Source: Ga0077548 sp035440445 (lineage in GTDB: Bacteria; Pseudomonadota; Alphaproteobacteria; Rhizobiales; Xanthobacteraceae). Taken from it: a DNA stretch of 64,000 nucleotides. The stretch's first letter is position 1. Every line of letters starts with the position of its first letter. Position numbers and translations under genes: made by a program. This document shows positions 56,771-64,000 of the stretch, piece after piece. The stretch spans positions 1 through 64,000 of the forward strand of contig DAORMJ010000018.1 in the NCBI GenBank assembly GCA_035440445.1. The letters are read 5' to 3'. Below the pieces are notes generated by a model. That model made no database searches. It saw nothing but the letters and a program-made list of their open reading frames with translations, and had not been told where the DNA came from.

Positions 56771-58531
56771 ATGAGTATGGAAATGACCGGCGCGGAAATG
56801 GTGGTGAAGGCGCTCGCAGAGCAGGGCGTAAAGCATCTCTTCGGCTATCCGGGTGGCGCGGTTCTTCCGATTTATGATGCGCTGTTCCAGCAGAAGGACG
56901 TGAATCACATTCTCGTCCGCCACGAGCAGGGGGCAGTCCATGCCGCCGAAGGCTATGCGCGGTCCTCGGGCAAGGTGGGCGCGGTGCTGGTGACATCCGG
57001 TCCCGGTGCAACCAACGCAGTCACCGGGCTTGTCGATGCCTTGATGGATTCGATCCCGCTCGTCGTCATTACCGGACAGGTGCCGACCCACCTGATCGGC
57101 AATGATGCCTTCCAGGAATGTGACACCGTCGGCATCACGCGGCCCTGCACGAAGCACAATTATCTCGTGAAGGACGTGAACGATCTCGCGCGCATTCTGC
57201 ACGAAGCGTTCTACATCGCGGGTTCTGGCCGGCCCGGCCCGGTCGTGGTCGATATTCCGAAGGACATTCAGTTCGCCACGGGCAAATACACCGGCCCGAA
57301 GAACGTCGAGCACAAGTCCTACCGGCCGAAGCTCAAAGGTGACATGCCCAAGATCCAGGCCGCGATCGAACTGATGAAGAATGCCAAGCGGCCGATTTTC
57401 TATACCGGCGGCGGCGTCATCAATTCCGGTAACGAAGCCTCGGTGTTGTTGCGCGATCTCGTGAAGCTCACGGGCTATCCGATCACTTCGACGCTGATGG
57501 GCCTCGGCGCCTATCCGGCTGCCGATCGGCAGTGGCTCGGCATGCTCGGCATGCACGGTACCTATGAAGCGAACTGGGCGATGCACGACTGCGACGTCAT
57601 GATCTGCGTCGGCGCGCGGTTCGACGATCGTATCACCGGACGTATCGATGCGTTCGCGCCGCATTCGAAGAAGATCCACATCGATATCGACGCGTCCTCG
57701 ATCAACAAGAACGTCAAGGTGGATATTCCGATCATCGGCGACTGCGCGCATGTGCTCGAAGACATGGTGCGGTTGTGGCGCACTTCGTCGGCGCAGCCGG
57801 ACAAGCAGGCGTTGGCCGACTGGTGGAAGCAGATCGACACGTGGCGCGCGCGCAAATCGCTCAATTACAAGAAGTCGAGCGACGTGATTAAGCCGCAGTA
57901 TGCGATCGAGCGTCTCTACGAACTGACCAAGGATCGCGACACCTATATTACGACCGAGGTGGGTCAGCATCAGATGTGGGCGGCCCAGCATCTGCATTTC
58001 CAGGAGCCGCGCCGCTGGATGACGTCGGGCGGCTTGGGCACCATGGGCTACGGCCTGCCGGCAGCGGTCGGCGTGCAGCTTGCACATCCGAAATCGCTCG
58101 TCATCGACGTTGCGGGTGAGGCGTCCGTGCTGATGACGATGCAGGAAATCTCGACGGCCGTGCAGTATCGCCTGCCGATCAAGATTTTCATCCTGAATAA
58201 CGAATATATGGGCATGGTGCGCCAGTGGCAGGAGCTTCTGCATGGCGGGCGCTATTCGGAGAGCTATTCCGCGGCGCTGCCCGATTTCGTGAAACTTGCG
58301 GAGGCCTATCACGCGGTCGGCATCCGCTGCGCGAAGCCCGGCGATCTCGACGATGCGATCAAGGAAATGATCAACGTCGACAAGCCGGTGATCTTCGACT
58401 GTCTGGTCGACAAGGCCGAGAACTGCTTCCCGATGATCCCGTCGGGTCGCGCGCACAATGAAATGATCTTGGGTGACGCCGCCGAAAGCATCGGCGACGC
58501 GGTGACCGAAGAAGGAAAGATGTTGGTGTAA
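56771..58531 (+). CDS. ilvB: Acetolactate synthase large subunit IlvB
   Basis: Thiamine-diphosphate enzyme for the first common step of valine, leucine and isoleucine synthesis. 586 residues from ATG 56771 (GTGGAGCGG upstream). LFGYPGGAVLPIYDAL, RHEQGAVHAAEGYARSSGK (catalytic Glu), TSGPGATNAVTGLVDAL, then the ThDP motif GEASVLMTMQEISTAVQYRLPIKIFILNNEYMGMVRQWQ. The usual GDGSF/GDAS is GEAS (Glu for Asp), as in many alphaproteobacterial IlvB. Overlaps ilvH by one base. Confidence 0.96.
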   Translation: MSMEMTGAEMVVKALAEQGVKHLFGYPGGAVLPIYDALFQQKDVNHILVRHEQGAVHAAEGYARSSGKVGAVLVTSGPGATNAVTGLVDALMDSIPLVVITGQVPTHLIGNDAFQECDTVGITRPCTKHNYLVKDVNDLARILHEAFYIAGSGRPGPVVVDIPKDIQFATGKYTGPKNVEHKSYRPKLKGDMPKIQAAIELMKNAKRPIFYTGGGVINSGNEASVLLRDLVKLTGYPITSTLMGLGAYPAADRQWLGMLGMHGTYEANWAMHDCDVMICVGARFDDRITGRIDAFAPHSKKIHIDIDASSINKNVKVDIPIIGDCAHVLEDMVRLWRTSSAQPDKQALADWWKQIDTWRARKSLNYKKSSDVIKPQYAIERLYELTKDRDTYITTEVGQHQMWAAQHLHFQEPRRWMTSGGLGTMGYGLPAAVGVQLAHPKSLVIDVAGEASVLMTMQEISTAVQYRLPIKIFILNNEYMGMVRQWQELLHGGRYSESYSAALPDFVKLAEAYHAVGIRCAKPGDLDDAIKEMINVDKPVIFDCLVDKAENCFPMIPSGRAHNEMILGDAAESIGDAVTEEGKMLV

Positions 58532-59085
58532 TGAATATGGCTATCATCCCCACCACCTCGCACTATCCGTCGCAGCAGATCGACGAACGCCCGGAGCGGC
58601 GCACGCTTTCGGTGCTGGTCGATAACGAGCCGGGCGTGCTTGCGCGCGTGATCGGGCTGTTCTCCGGCCGCGGCTATAACATCGACAGCCTCACGGTTTC
58701 GGAGACCGAACACGAGAAGCATCTTTCTCGGATCACGATTGCCACCACCGGCAAGCCGATGGTGATCGAACAGATCAAGCATCAGCTCGAGCGGCTCGTC
58801 CCCGTGCATCGCGTCGTCGATCTCACCGAAACCGGCCGTGCGCTCGAGCGCGAGCTCGCCTTGATCAAGGTGCAGGGCAAAGGCGACAACCGGGTCGAAG
58901 CGCTCCGCCTCGCGGATGCGTTCCGGGCACGGGTGATCGATGCCACGACCGAGAGCTTCATTTTTGAGCTCACGGGAAAGAGTGACAAGATCGATCAGTT
59001 CCTCGTGCTGATGGACCCGCTCGGGCTTGTCGAATGTTCGCGGACCGGCATTGCGGCCATCGCCCGGGGCCCGGAGGCAATGTGA
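58531..59085 (+). CDS. ilvH: Acetolactate synthase small regulatory subunit IlvH
   Basis: 184 residues. Two ACT domains: TLSVLVDNEPGVLARVIGLFSGRGYNIDSLTVSETE at the start, where valine binds, and a C-terminal acetolactate synthase small-subunit domain with ERELALIKVQGKGDNRVEALRLADAFRARVID. It activates IlvB and confers feedback inhibition by valine. Start ATG 58531 overlaps the ilvB stop (TAATG). Its stop overlaps the next gene's GTG. Confidence 0.96.
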   Translation: MNMAIIPTTSHYPSQQIDERPERRTLSVLVDNEPGVLARVIGLFSGRGYNIDSLTVSETEHEKHLSRITIATTGKPMVIEQIKHQLERLVPVHRVVDLTETGRALERELALIKVQGKGDNRVEALRLADAFRARVIDATTESFIFELTGKSDKIDQFLVLMDPLGLVECSRTGIAAIARGPEAM

Positions 59086-59933
59086 TCACGCGCTTTCTGC
59101 GCAGAACATTGCTCTCTGCGTTTGCTTGCGTTGTGTGTCTCGCTGCGCCGGCTTCGGCGCAGCCTGCGAAAAGCTGCGGTGAGCGCATCGAGCTTGCCGG
59201 TCATGACAACGTCCGGTTGCCCTATAGCCTGCACGTGCCGGCCAAAGCCGTCATGGTGCTGGTGCTGCTGCCGGGCGGTCCGGGCTTTGCCGATCTCGAC
59301 CAATCCGGCTGTGCGCGCAAACTCTCCGGCAACTGGCTGATCCGCGCGCGCGAACTTTTCCACGAGCAGGGATTTGCAACGGCGTTGATCGACGCTCCGG
59401 CGGATCATCGCGGCGAGGATGGCCTCGGCGGATTTCGCATCGCGCCTCAGCACGCCGAAGACATCGGTAAGATCATCACAGACATCCGGCGGCGCACGAA
59501 GCTCCCGGTGTGGGTGATCGGCACCAGCCGAGGCACGATCTCCGCGGCAAACGCAGCCGCTCGGCTTCGCGGAGAGGCGGCCCCGGAGGGGGTGGTGTTT
59601 ACGTCGCCGGTGACCTCCGGCCGGGTTGGCGGGCGTAAAGCCTGGGTCGCGCAGACCGTGCAGTCGCTATCGCTCGAGGCGATCAAAATGCCGGTGCTTG
59701 TCGTGGCGCATGCCAACGACACCTGCATCCGCACGCCGCCGCGGCTTGCCGCGTCCATCCTCGAGCGTACCGCCGGTGCCCGCGAACAGCTTGTCATCGT
59801 GAAGGGCGGCGCCGGGCAGCGTCTGCCGGCGGATGAGGACGCATGCAGGGGCAGGTCCCACCATGGATTTATCGGACGGGAAGCGGAAGTGACCGCCGGT
59901 ATCCTGCGTTTCATTCGCGGCGGGAGCTACTAG
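59082..59933 (+). CDS. Secreted alpha/beta-hydrolase inside the ilv operon
   Basis: 283 residues starting at GTG 59082 (overlapping the ilvH stop, GTGA). Signal peptide MITRFLRRTLLSAFACVVCLAAPASA, then CGERIELAGHDNVRLPYSLHVPAKAVMVLVLLPGGPGF. The nucleophile elbow is VIGTSRGTISA (GxSxG, Ser). An Asp is available in VVAHANDTCIRTPP, and His in RSHHGFIG, completing a triad. The substrate is unknown. Four Cys may form disulfides in the periplasm. Its place between ilvH and ilvC is unexpected. Confidence 0.8.
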   Translation: MITRFLRRTLLSAFACVVCLAAPASAQPAKSCGERIELAGHDNVRLPYSLHVPAKAVMVLVLLPGGPGFADLDQSGCARKLSGNWLIRARELFHEQGFATALIDAPADHRGEDGLGGFRIAPQHAEDIGKIITDIRRRTKLPVWVIGTSRGTISAANAAARLRGEAAPEGVVFTSPVTSGRVGGRKAWVAQTVQSLSLEAIKMPVLVVAHANDTCIRTPPRLAASILERTAGAREQLVIVKGGAGQRLPADEDACRGRSHHGFIGREAEVTAGILRFIRGGSY

Positions 59934-60063
59934 CAAGGCCACGAGGAACTTCATTACGCCATGCTTTTACGGGGGTTGCGGGCCTTGGTCCGGCCCCCTA
60001 GAAGCTTCGGCGGAAACCATCACCAGCGGGAAAAAACCGCGCGCCTACGGGGGTAAAACGACT

Positions 60064-61083
60064 ATGCGTGTTTATTACGATCGCGACGCCGATCTCAATC
60101 TCATCAAGGGCAAGAAGGTCGCTGTCGTCGGTTACGGCAGCCAGGGCCATGCCCACGTGCTGAACCTGCGCGACTCCGGCGTGAAGGACGTCGCGGTGGC
60201 GCTGCGCAAGGGTTCGCAGGGCATCAAGAAGGCCGAAGGCGAAGGCCTGAAGGTGATGGAAGTTGCGGAAGCGGCGAAGTGGGCCGACGTGATCATGATG
60301 CTCACGCCCGATGAGTTGCAGGGCGACATCTATCGCGATCATCTGCACGCAAACATGAAGGAAGGTGCGGCGCTCCTCTTCGCGCACGGCCTGAACGTGC
60401 ATTTCAACCTGATCGAGCCGCGCGCCGACATCGACGTGTTGATGGTCGCGCCGAAGGGCCCGGGCCACACGGTTCGCTCCGAGTACCTGCGCGGCGGTGG
60501 CGTGCCGTGCCTGATCGCTATCAATCAGGACGCTTCGGGCAATGCGCATGATCTCGGTCTGTCTTATGCGTCGGCGATCGGCGGCGGCCGCGCCGGCATC
60601 ATTGAGACGACGTTCAAGGAAGAATGCGAAACCGATCTGTTCGGCGAGCAGGTCGTGCTTTGCGGTGGTCTGGTCGAGCTCATCAAGGCTGGTTACGAGA
60701 CGCTGGTCGAAGCCGGCTATGCGCCGGAGATGGCCTATTTCGAGTGTCTCCATGAAGTGAAGCTAATCGTCGATCTCATCTTCGAAGGCGGCATCGCGAA
60801 CATGAACTACTCGATATCGAACACCGCCGAATATGGCGAGTATGTCACCGGACCGCGCATCATCACCGCCGAGACCAAGGCCGAGATGAAGCGTGTACTC
60901 AACGACATTCAGACCGGCGTGTTCACGCGCAACTGGATGCTGGAAAACAAGGTCAACCAGACCTCGTTCAAGGCGACCCGCGCCAAGCTCGCGCAGCACC
61001 CGATCGAAGAGGTCGGCGAGAAGCTTCGCGGCATGATGCCCTGGATCAAGGCCAAGGCGCTCGTGGACAAGAGCAAGAACTAA
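60064..61083 (+). CDS. ilvC: Ketol-acid reductoisomerase IlvC
   Basis: Converts acetolactate and acetohydroxybutyrate to dihydroxy acids with NADPH and Mg2+. 339 residues, class I (short) form. NADPH-binding VAVVGYGSQGHAHVLNLRDSG; metal residues in DLFGEQVVLCGGLVELIKAGYETLVEAGYAPEMAYFE with Asp and Glu ligands; GGIANMNYSISNTAEYG near the end. ATG 60064 lies after an A-rich leader of 130 bases with no leader peptide seen; it is probably read from its own or the ilvBH promoter. Confidence 0.97.
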   Translation: MRVYYDRDADLNLIKGKKVAVVGYGSQGHAHVLNLRDSGVKDVAVALRKGSQGIKKAEGEGLKVMEVAEAAKWADVIMMLTPDELQGDIYRDHLHANMKEGAALLFAHGLNVHFNLIEPRADIDVLMVAPKGPGHTVRSEYLRGGGVPCLIAINQDASGNAHDLGLSYASAIGGGRAGIIETTFKEECETDLFGEQVVLCGGLVELIKAGYETLVEAGYAPEMAYFECLHEVKLIVDLIFEGGIANMNYSISNTAEYGEYVTGPRIITAETKAEMKRVLNDIQTGVFTRNWMLENKVNQTSFKATRAKLAQHPIEEVGEKLRGMMPWIKAKALVDKSKN

Positions 61084-61093
61084 GTTTTGAGGG

Positions 61094-61121
61094 AAACCGC
61101 CGGGCCTGTGCCCGGCGGTTT
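61094..61121 (+). terminator. Terminator after ilvC
   Basis: Perfect 12-bp stem AAACCGCCGGGC / GCCCGGCGGTTT with loop CTGT and further T bases, 11 bases after the ilvC stop. Confidence 0.93.
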
Positions 61122-61130
61122 TGCTTTGGG

Positions 61131-61156
61131 GCATGATCTTGAAACATTGATCATGC
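61131..61156. repeat. Short GCATGATC inverted repeat
   Basis: GCATGATC and GATCATGC with a 10-base loop, a shortened version of the Rhizobiales-type palindrome seen at 15622-15672, between ilvC and the first SDR gene. Confidence 0.45.
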
Positions 61157-61182
61157 GCGGACACGAGACAGGAGCAGTTCGC

Positions 61183-62037
61183 ATGAAGAGCGTTGTCATC
61201 ACCGGCGCATCCACCGGCATTGGCGAAACCACTGCGCGATATCTCGCAGGGCAGGGCTTCAAGGTTTACGGCAGCGTGCGCAAGCCGGCGGACGCCGAGC
61301 GGCTGAAGCAGTCGATCGGCGAGAATTTCGAGCCGCTCCTGTTCGACGTGACCGACGAAGCGGCCGTGAAGGTGGCTGCCGCCAAGGTGCGCGCCGACCT
61401 GAACGGGCAGACGCTCGCGGGGCTCGTGAACAATGCAGGCATCGCGGTGCCGGGGCCGTTTCTGGAAACTTCCCTCGACAAGTGGCGCAAGCAGTTCGAG
61501 ACCAACGTGATCGGACTGGTCGGCGCGACGCAGGCGTTCGCGCCGCTCCTCGGCACCGATCTTTCGCTGAAAGGCGAGCCGGGCAGGATCGTGAATATCT
61601 CGTCGGTCGCGGGAAAGCGCGGCAATCCGTTCGCCGGACCGTACTCGGCATCCAAGCACGCCGTCGAAGGGCTTTCGGAATCGCTCCGGCGCGAGATGAT
61701 GCTGTTCGGGATCGACGTCATCGTCATCGGTCCGGGTCCGATCAAGACGCCGATCTGGGACAAGGGTGCGGCTCCCGACTTCTCGAAGATGGCGGGATCG
61801 CCTTACGGCAAGCCGATCGAGGCCGCATTCCACTTCATGCAGGATCTCGGAAAGAATGGCCTGCCGCCTGAGGATGTCGCGGCGCTCATCCATCAGGCGC
61901 TGACGGCATCCAACGTGCGCACGCGCTACACGATCACGCCAGGCGCGTTCTCGCGCTGGTTCCTAAACATCCTGCCGGCGCGCATGTCCGATCGCATCGT
62001 GGCGCGGCGGCTGAAGATCGAGCGCATCCGGCCGTGA
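61183..62037 (+). CDS. Short-chain dehydrogenase/reductase (SDR)
   Basis: 284 residues, Rossmann fold. VVITGASTGIGETTARYLA is the TGxxxGIG cofactor motif near residue 8; GLVNNAGIAVPGPF holds NNAG; the Ser of NISSVAG and the YSASK catalytic motif complete the triad. The C-terminal YTITPGAFSRWFLNILPARMSDRIV is typical of the classical SDRs of the retinol-dehydrogenase-like kind. GGAGCAG precedes ATG 61183. The substrate is unknown. Its paralogue follows with GTGA overlap. Confidence 0.9.
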   Translation: MKSVVITGASTGIGETTARYLAGQGFKVYGSVRKPADAERLKQSIGENFEPLLFDVTDEAAVKVAAAKVRADLNGQTLAGLVNNAGIAVPGPFLETSLDKWRKQFETNVIGLVGATQAFAPLLGTDLSLKGEPGRIVNISSVAGKRGNPFAGPYSASKHAVEGLSESLRREMMLFGIDVIVIGPGPIKTPIWDKGAAPDFSKMAGSPYGKPIEAAFHFMQDLGKNGLPPEDVAALIHQALTASNVRTRYTITPGAFSRWFLNILPARMSDRIVARRLKIERIRP

Positions 62038-62891
62038 AGGCGGTCGTCGTTACCGGCGTCTCGACCGGCATCGGCGAGGCGACCGCAAGGCTGCTCGCTA
62101 CGCGCGGGTTCAAGGTCTATGGCAGCGTGCGCAAGCGAGAGGACGGCGATCGCCTGAAGAAGGAGATCGGCGAAAACTTCGAGCCGCTTCTGTTCGACGT
62201 AGTCGACGAGGCCGCCGTGAAGGCCGCGGCGGAGAAAGTCCGTAGTGATCTCGGTGGTGCGACCCTTGCAGGACTTGTGAACAACGCGGGTATTTCCGTG
62301 CCGGGTCCTTCGCTGATGGTGACAGTCGAAAAGTGGCGTCAGCAGCTTGAGGTGAATGTCATCGGGCCGGTGATCGTGATGCAGGCTTTCGCGCCGCTTC
62401 TCGGCACCGACCTTTCGCAAAAAGGCGCAGCGGGAAAGATCGTGAATATTTCCTCGGTCGCCGGAAAGCGCGCCTTTCCGTTTCAGGGGCCTTATGCTGC
62501 GTCCAAGCACGGGATCGAAGCGGTTTCGGAAGCGTTGCGCCGCGAGCTCATGCTCTACGGCATCGATGTTATCATTATTGGTCCCGGACCGATCAGAACA
62601 GCGATCTGGGCGAAAGGCTCGAAGGCGGATTTTTCTGCCTATGAAGGCACGCCTTATCTCGAGCCGCTGAAGAAGCTCCGTGAGATCATGCAGGCCGGCG
62701 GCATGAACGGACTGCCGCCGGAAGACGTAGCGGAGCTCATTCACCACGCGCTGACATCGGCGCATGTATTTCCGCGCTACACGATTACGCCCGGAAAAAT
62801 CAGGCGCTGGCTATTGAGCAAGCTGCCGCTGCGGATGTTCGATCGCATCATCGCACGACAGATCGGTTTGAAGAACGTCCGCAAAGACTAG
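62034..62891 (+). CDS. Short-chain dehydrogenase/reductase (SDR), tandem paralogue
   Basis: 285 residues from GTG 62034, overlapping the first SDR stop. VVVTGVSTGIGEATARLLA, GLVNNAGISVPGP, NISSVAGKRAFPFQGPYAASKHGIEA carry the SDR motifs (Ser, Tyr-x-x-x-Lys). It aligns with the neighbour along its length, so this is a recent duplication, though substrate-pocket residues after the YAASK motif diverge. The stop overlaps the convergent ABC gene by 4 bases. Confidence 0.9.
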   Translation: MKAVVVTGVSTGIGEATARLLATRGFKVYGSVRKREDGDRLKKEIGENFEPLLFDVVDEAAVKAAAEKVRSDLGGATLAGLVNNAGISVPGPSLMVTVEKWRQQLEVNVIGPVIVMQAFAPLLGTDLSQKGAAGKIVNISSVAGKRAFPFQGPYAASKHGIEAVSEALRRELMLYGIDVIIIGPGPIRTAIWAKGSKADFSAYEGTPYLEPLKKLREIMQAGGMNGLPPEDVAELIHHALTSAHVFPRYTITPGKIRRWLLSKLPLRMFDRIIARQIGLKNVRKD

Positions 62892-64000
62892 GGCTTTTTG
62901 AGCCTCGGGTTCAGCCAGCGCGCGGCGTCTTCAACGGTCTGCTTGTTCTCCGGCCGGTCCGCGAGCAGGCTTGCCTCGCGCATGTCGTCAACATCAATTG
63001 CGCCGATCAGGGGCCTTAGCGCTGCCAGAAAAGCCTCGTCCTTCGCCCGCTTCGGCGCGACCAGCACGATCGCGTCATAGGGTGGCAGCGAGCGCTTCGG
63101 ATCGCCGAGCACGACAAGATCATATTGCTTGATGCGGCCATCGCTGGAGAAGGCCGAGATGACGTCCGCTTCGCCGGCAGCCACCGCCTCGTACATGAAG
63201 GTGCTTTGCATCTGCCGTTGCGCGCGAAAGCGAAGGCCATAGGCGTCGCGCACTGCAGCCCATTCCGGCCGCGCCAGAAATTCATAATCGGCAGCGATTG
63301 AGAGTTTCGGCGCGTGGATCGCAAGATCGGCAATCGTGTTGATATTCAGCGCTTCCGCCCGGCTGCGTTTCATGGCGAGCGCGTAGGAGTTCTCGAAGCC
63401 GAGCGAGCCGAGCAGCAGAATGTTCTTCGCGGCAAGCCAGTCTTTCAGTTCGCGGAGCACTTCCTCGCGCGGGCGCACGTCCGTGCGCTGCATCTGCGTC
63501 GCCCAGAGGGTTCCGGAATAATCGACATAGACGTCGATCTCGTTGCTCGCGAGCGCGTCGAAGGCGACAGTAGAGCCGAGACCTTCGAGGCGGCTTGCCG
63601 GAAGGTTCGCATCACGCAGCTTCTGCTCGATGAGTGCGGCGAGGATGAATTGTTCGGTGAAGGTCTTTGCGCCGATCACGTAATTGCCAGCAGCGCGCTG
63701 CGCTTGGCCGGGCACGAGTGCAGCGGCGGCGACAGCGATCATGCCGAGAACGCCGCCAAGCGTTCGGTGATGTTTGCGCGTCTTCACGCCGCTTTCGATG
63801 AGCGCAAGCAATTGATCGACCGTCATTGCGAGTGCAGCCGCGGCAACGCAGCCGAACAGCACGAAGACCCAGTTCTGTGTCTGCAGACCCGTGAAGATGT
63901 AATTGCCGAGGCTGGTCTGGCCTACAGGCGTCGAAAGCGTCGCCGTGCCGATCACCCAGACCGCCGCAGTGCGGATGCCGGCCATGATCACAGGGGCGGC
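62888..64000 (-). CDS. OpuB-type ABC permease fused to substrate-binding domain (5' part outside window)
   Basis: 371 visible residues; continues beyond the right edge (frame AAPVIMAGIRTAAVWVIGTATLSTPVGQTSLGNYIFTGL). The first part is the C-terminal half of a binding-protein-dependent permease for quaternary ammonium compounds (OpuBB/OpuCB type). After a membrane helix a substrate-binding domain starts GNYVIGAKTFTEQFILAALIEQKL, with IDVYVDYSGTLWATQMQ and FRAQRQMQSTFMYEAVAAGEADVISAFSSDGRI, matching OpuAC-like proteins for glycine betaine, choline or proline betaine. The fusion is known in this family. Substrate unproven. Its ATPase must lie outside the window. Confidence 0.9.
   Translation of the reverse strand, partial: AAPVIMAGIRTAAVWVIGTATLSTPVGQTSLGNYIFTGLQTQNWVFVLFGCVAAAALAMTVDQLLALIESGVKTRKHHRTLGGVLGMIAVAAAALVPGQAQRAAGNYVIGAKTFTEQFILAALIEQKLRDANLPASRLEGLGSTVAFDALASNEIDVYVDYSGTLWATQMQRTDVRPREEVLRELKDWLAAKNILLLGSLGFENSYALAMKRSRAEALNINTIADLAIHAPKLSIAADYEFLARPEWAAVRDAYGLRFRAQRQMQSTFMYEAVAAGEADVISAFSSDGRIKQYDLVVLGDPKRSLPPYDAIVLVAPKRAKDEAFLAALRPLIGAIDVDDMREASLLADRPENKQTVEDAARWLNPRLKKP

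Noticed and set aside
56735..58456. 573-codon open frame antisense to ilvB
   Set aside because: Same reason; ilvB motifs are complete on the plus strand and no promoter or ribosome site supports the antisense frame.

Overview
The window is a GC-rich chromosomal segment of an alphaproteobacterium, most likely Hyphomicrobiales in or near Nitrobacteraceae (the Bradyrhizobium, Afipia and Rhodopseudomonas side). Four things point there: an FtsZ with a long C-terminal linker followed by lpxC; a circularly permuted two-piece tmRNA whose tag reads ANDNYAPVAQAA; a stock of DUF3551, DUF3309, DUF2852 and DUF4169 proteins; and the abundant Rhizobiales palindromic repeat GGCGCATGGTC...GACCATGCGCC. Two runs of N (9964-9973 and 41892-41937) show it is a draft assembly. 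No tRNA, rRNA, CRISPR array, phage or insertion sequence was found.

Layout. 1-7.2 kb: end of the division cluster, then envelope and DNA-repair genes (ftsZ, lpxC, bamD, recN, ligA). 7.3-19 kb: aminopeptidase P, a UvrD-type helicase, prmA, a thioesterase, a D-2-hydroxyacid dehydrogenase and a large AsmA protein. 19-20.5 kb: folA, sspB and ssrA, which places the ClpXP adaptor next to the tmRNA whose tag it recognises. 20.5-32.4 kb: mostly small secreted proteins, a TetR regulator with two matching operators, and a run of secreted proteins alternating VHL-beta and ricin-B lectin folds. 32.6-33.95 kb: an AT-rich two-gene cassette with a PIN-like nuclease. 34-45 kb: thiC with a TPP riboswitch, a TetR gene with a perfect palindrome in front of it and a second one upstream of thyA, two Spy-like periplasmic proteins, a gap-broken glycosyltransferase and fumC. 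45-49 kb: hflK-hflC-DUF2065-degP membrane quality control. 49.3-53.8 kb: two tandem Ser/Thr kinase-TPR proteins. 53.8-64 kb: serB and miaA, a ferric-reductase-like membrane protein, the ilvB-ilvH-hydrolase-ilvC branched-chain amino-acid genes behind an attenuator with an Ile-Ile-Leu-Val-Val leader peptide, two SDR paralogues and the 3' part of an osmoprotectant-type ABC transporter.

Most unusual material. First, the secreted VHL-beta/ricin-lectin set at 28.1-31.2 kb: both VHL-beta domains keep the Tyr, His and Trp residues that form the hydroxyproline pocket in human VHL. Second, the low-GC PIN-like nuclease plus a 114-residue unknown at 32.6-33.95 kb, compact like a defence or toxin module. 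Third, the translationally coupled kinase-TPR pair beside degP. Regulatory logic can be read directly in several places: TetR operators at 24.76/25.50 kb and 37.39/37.82 kb, the TPP riboswitch before thiC, the ilv attenuator and the tmRNA gene. All family assignments come from reading motifs; no database search was run.
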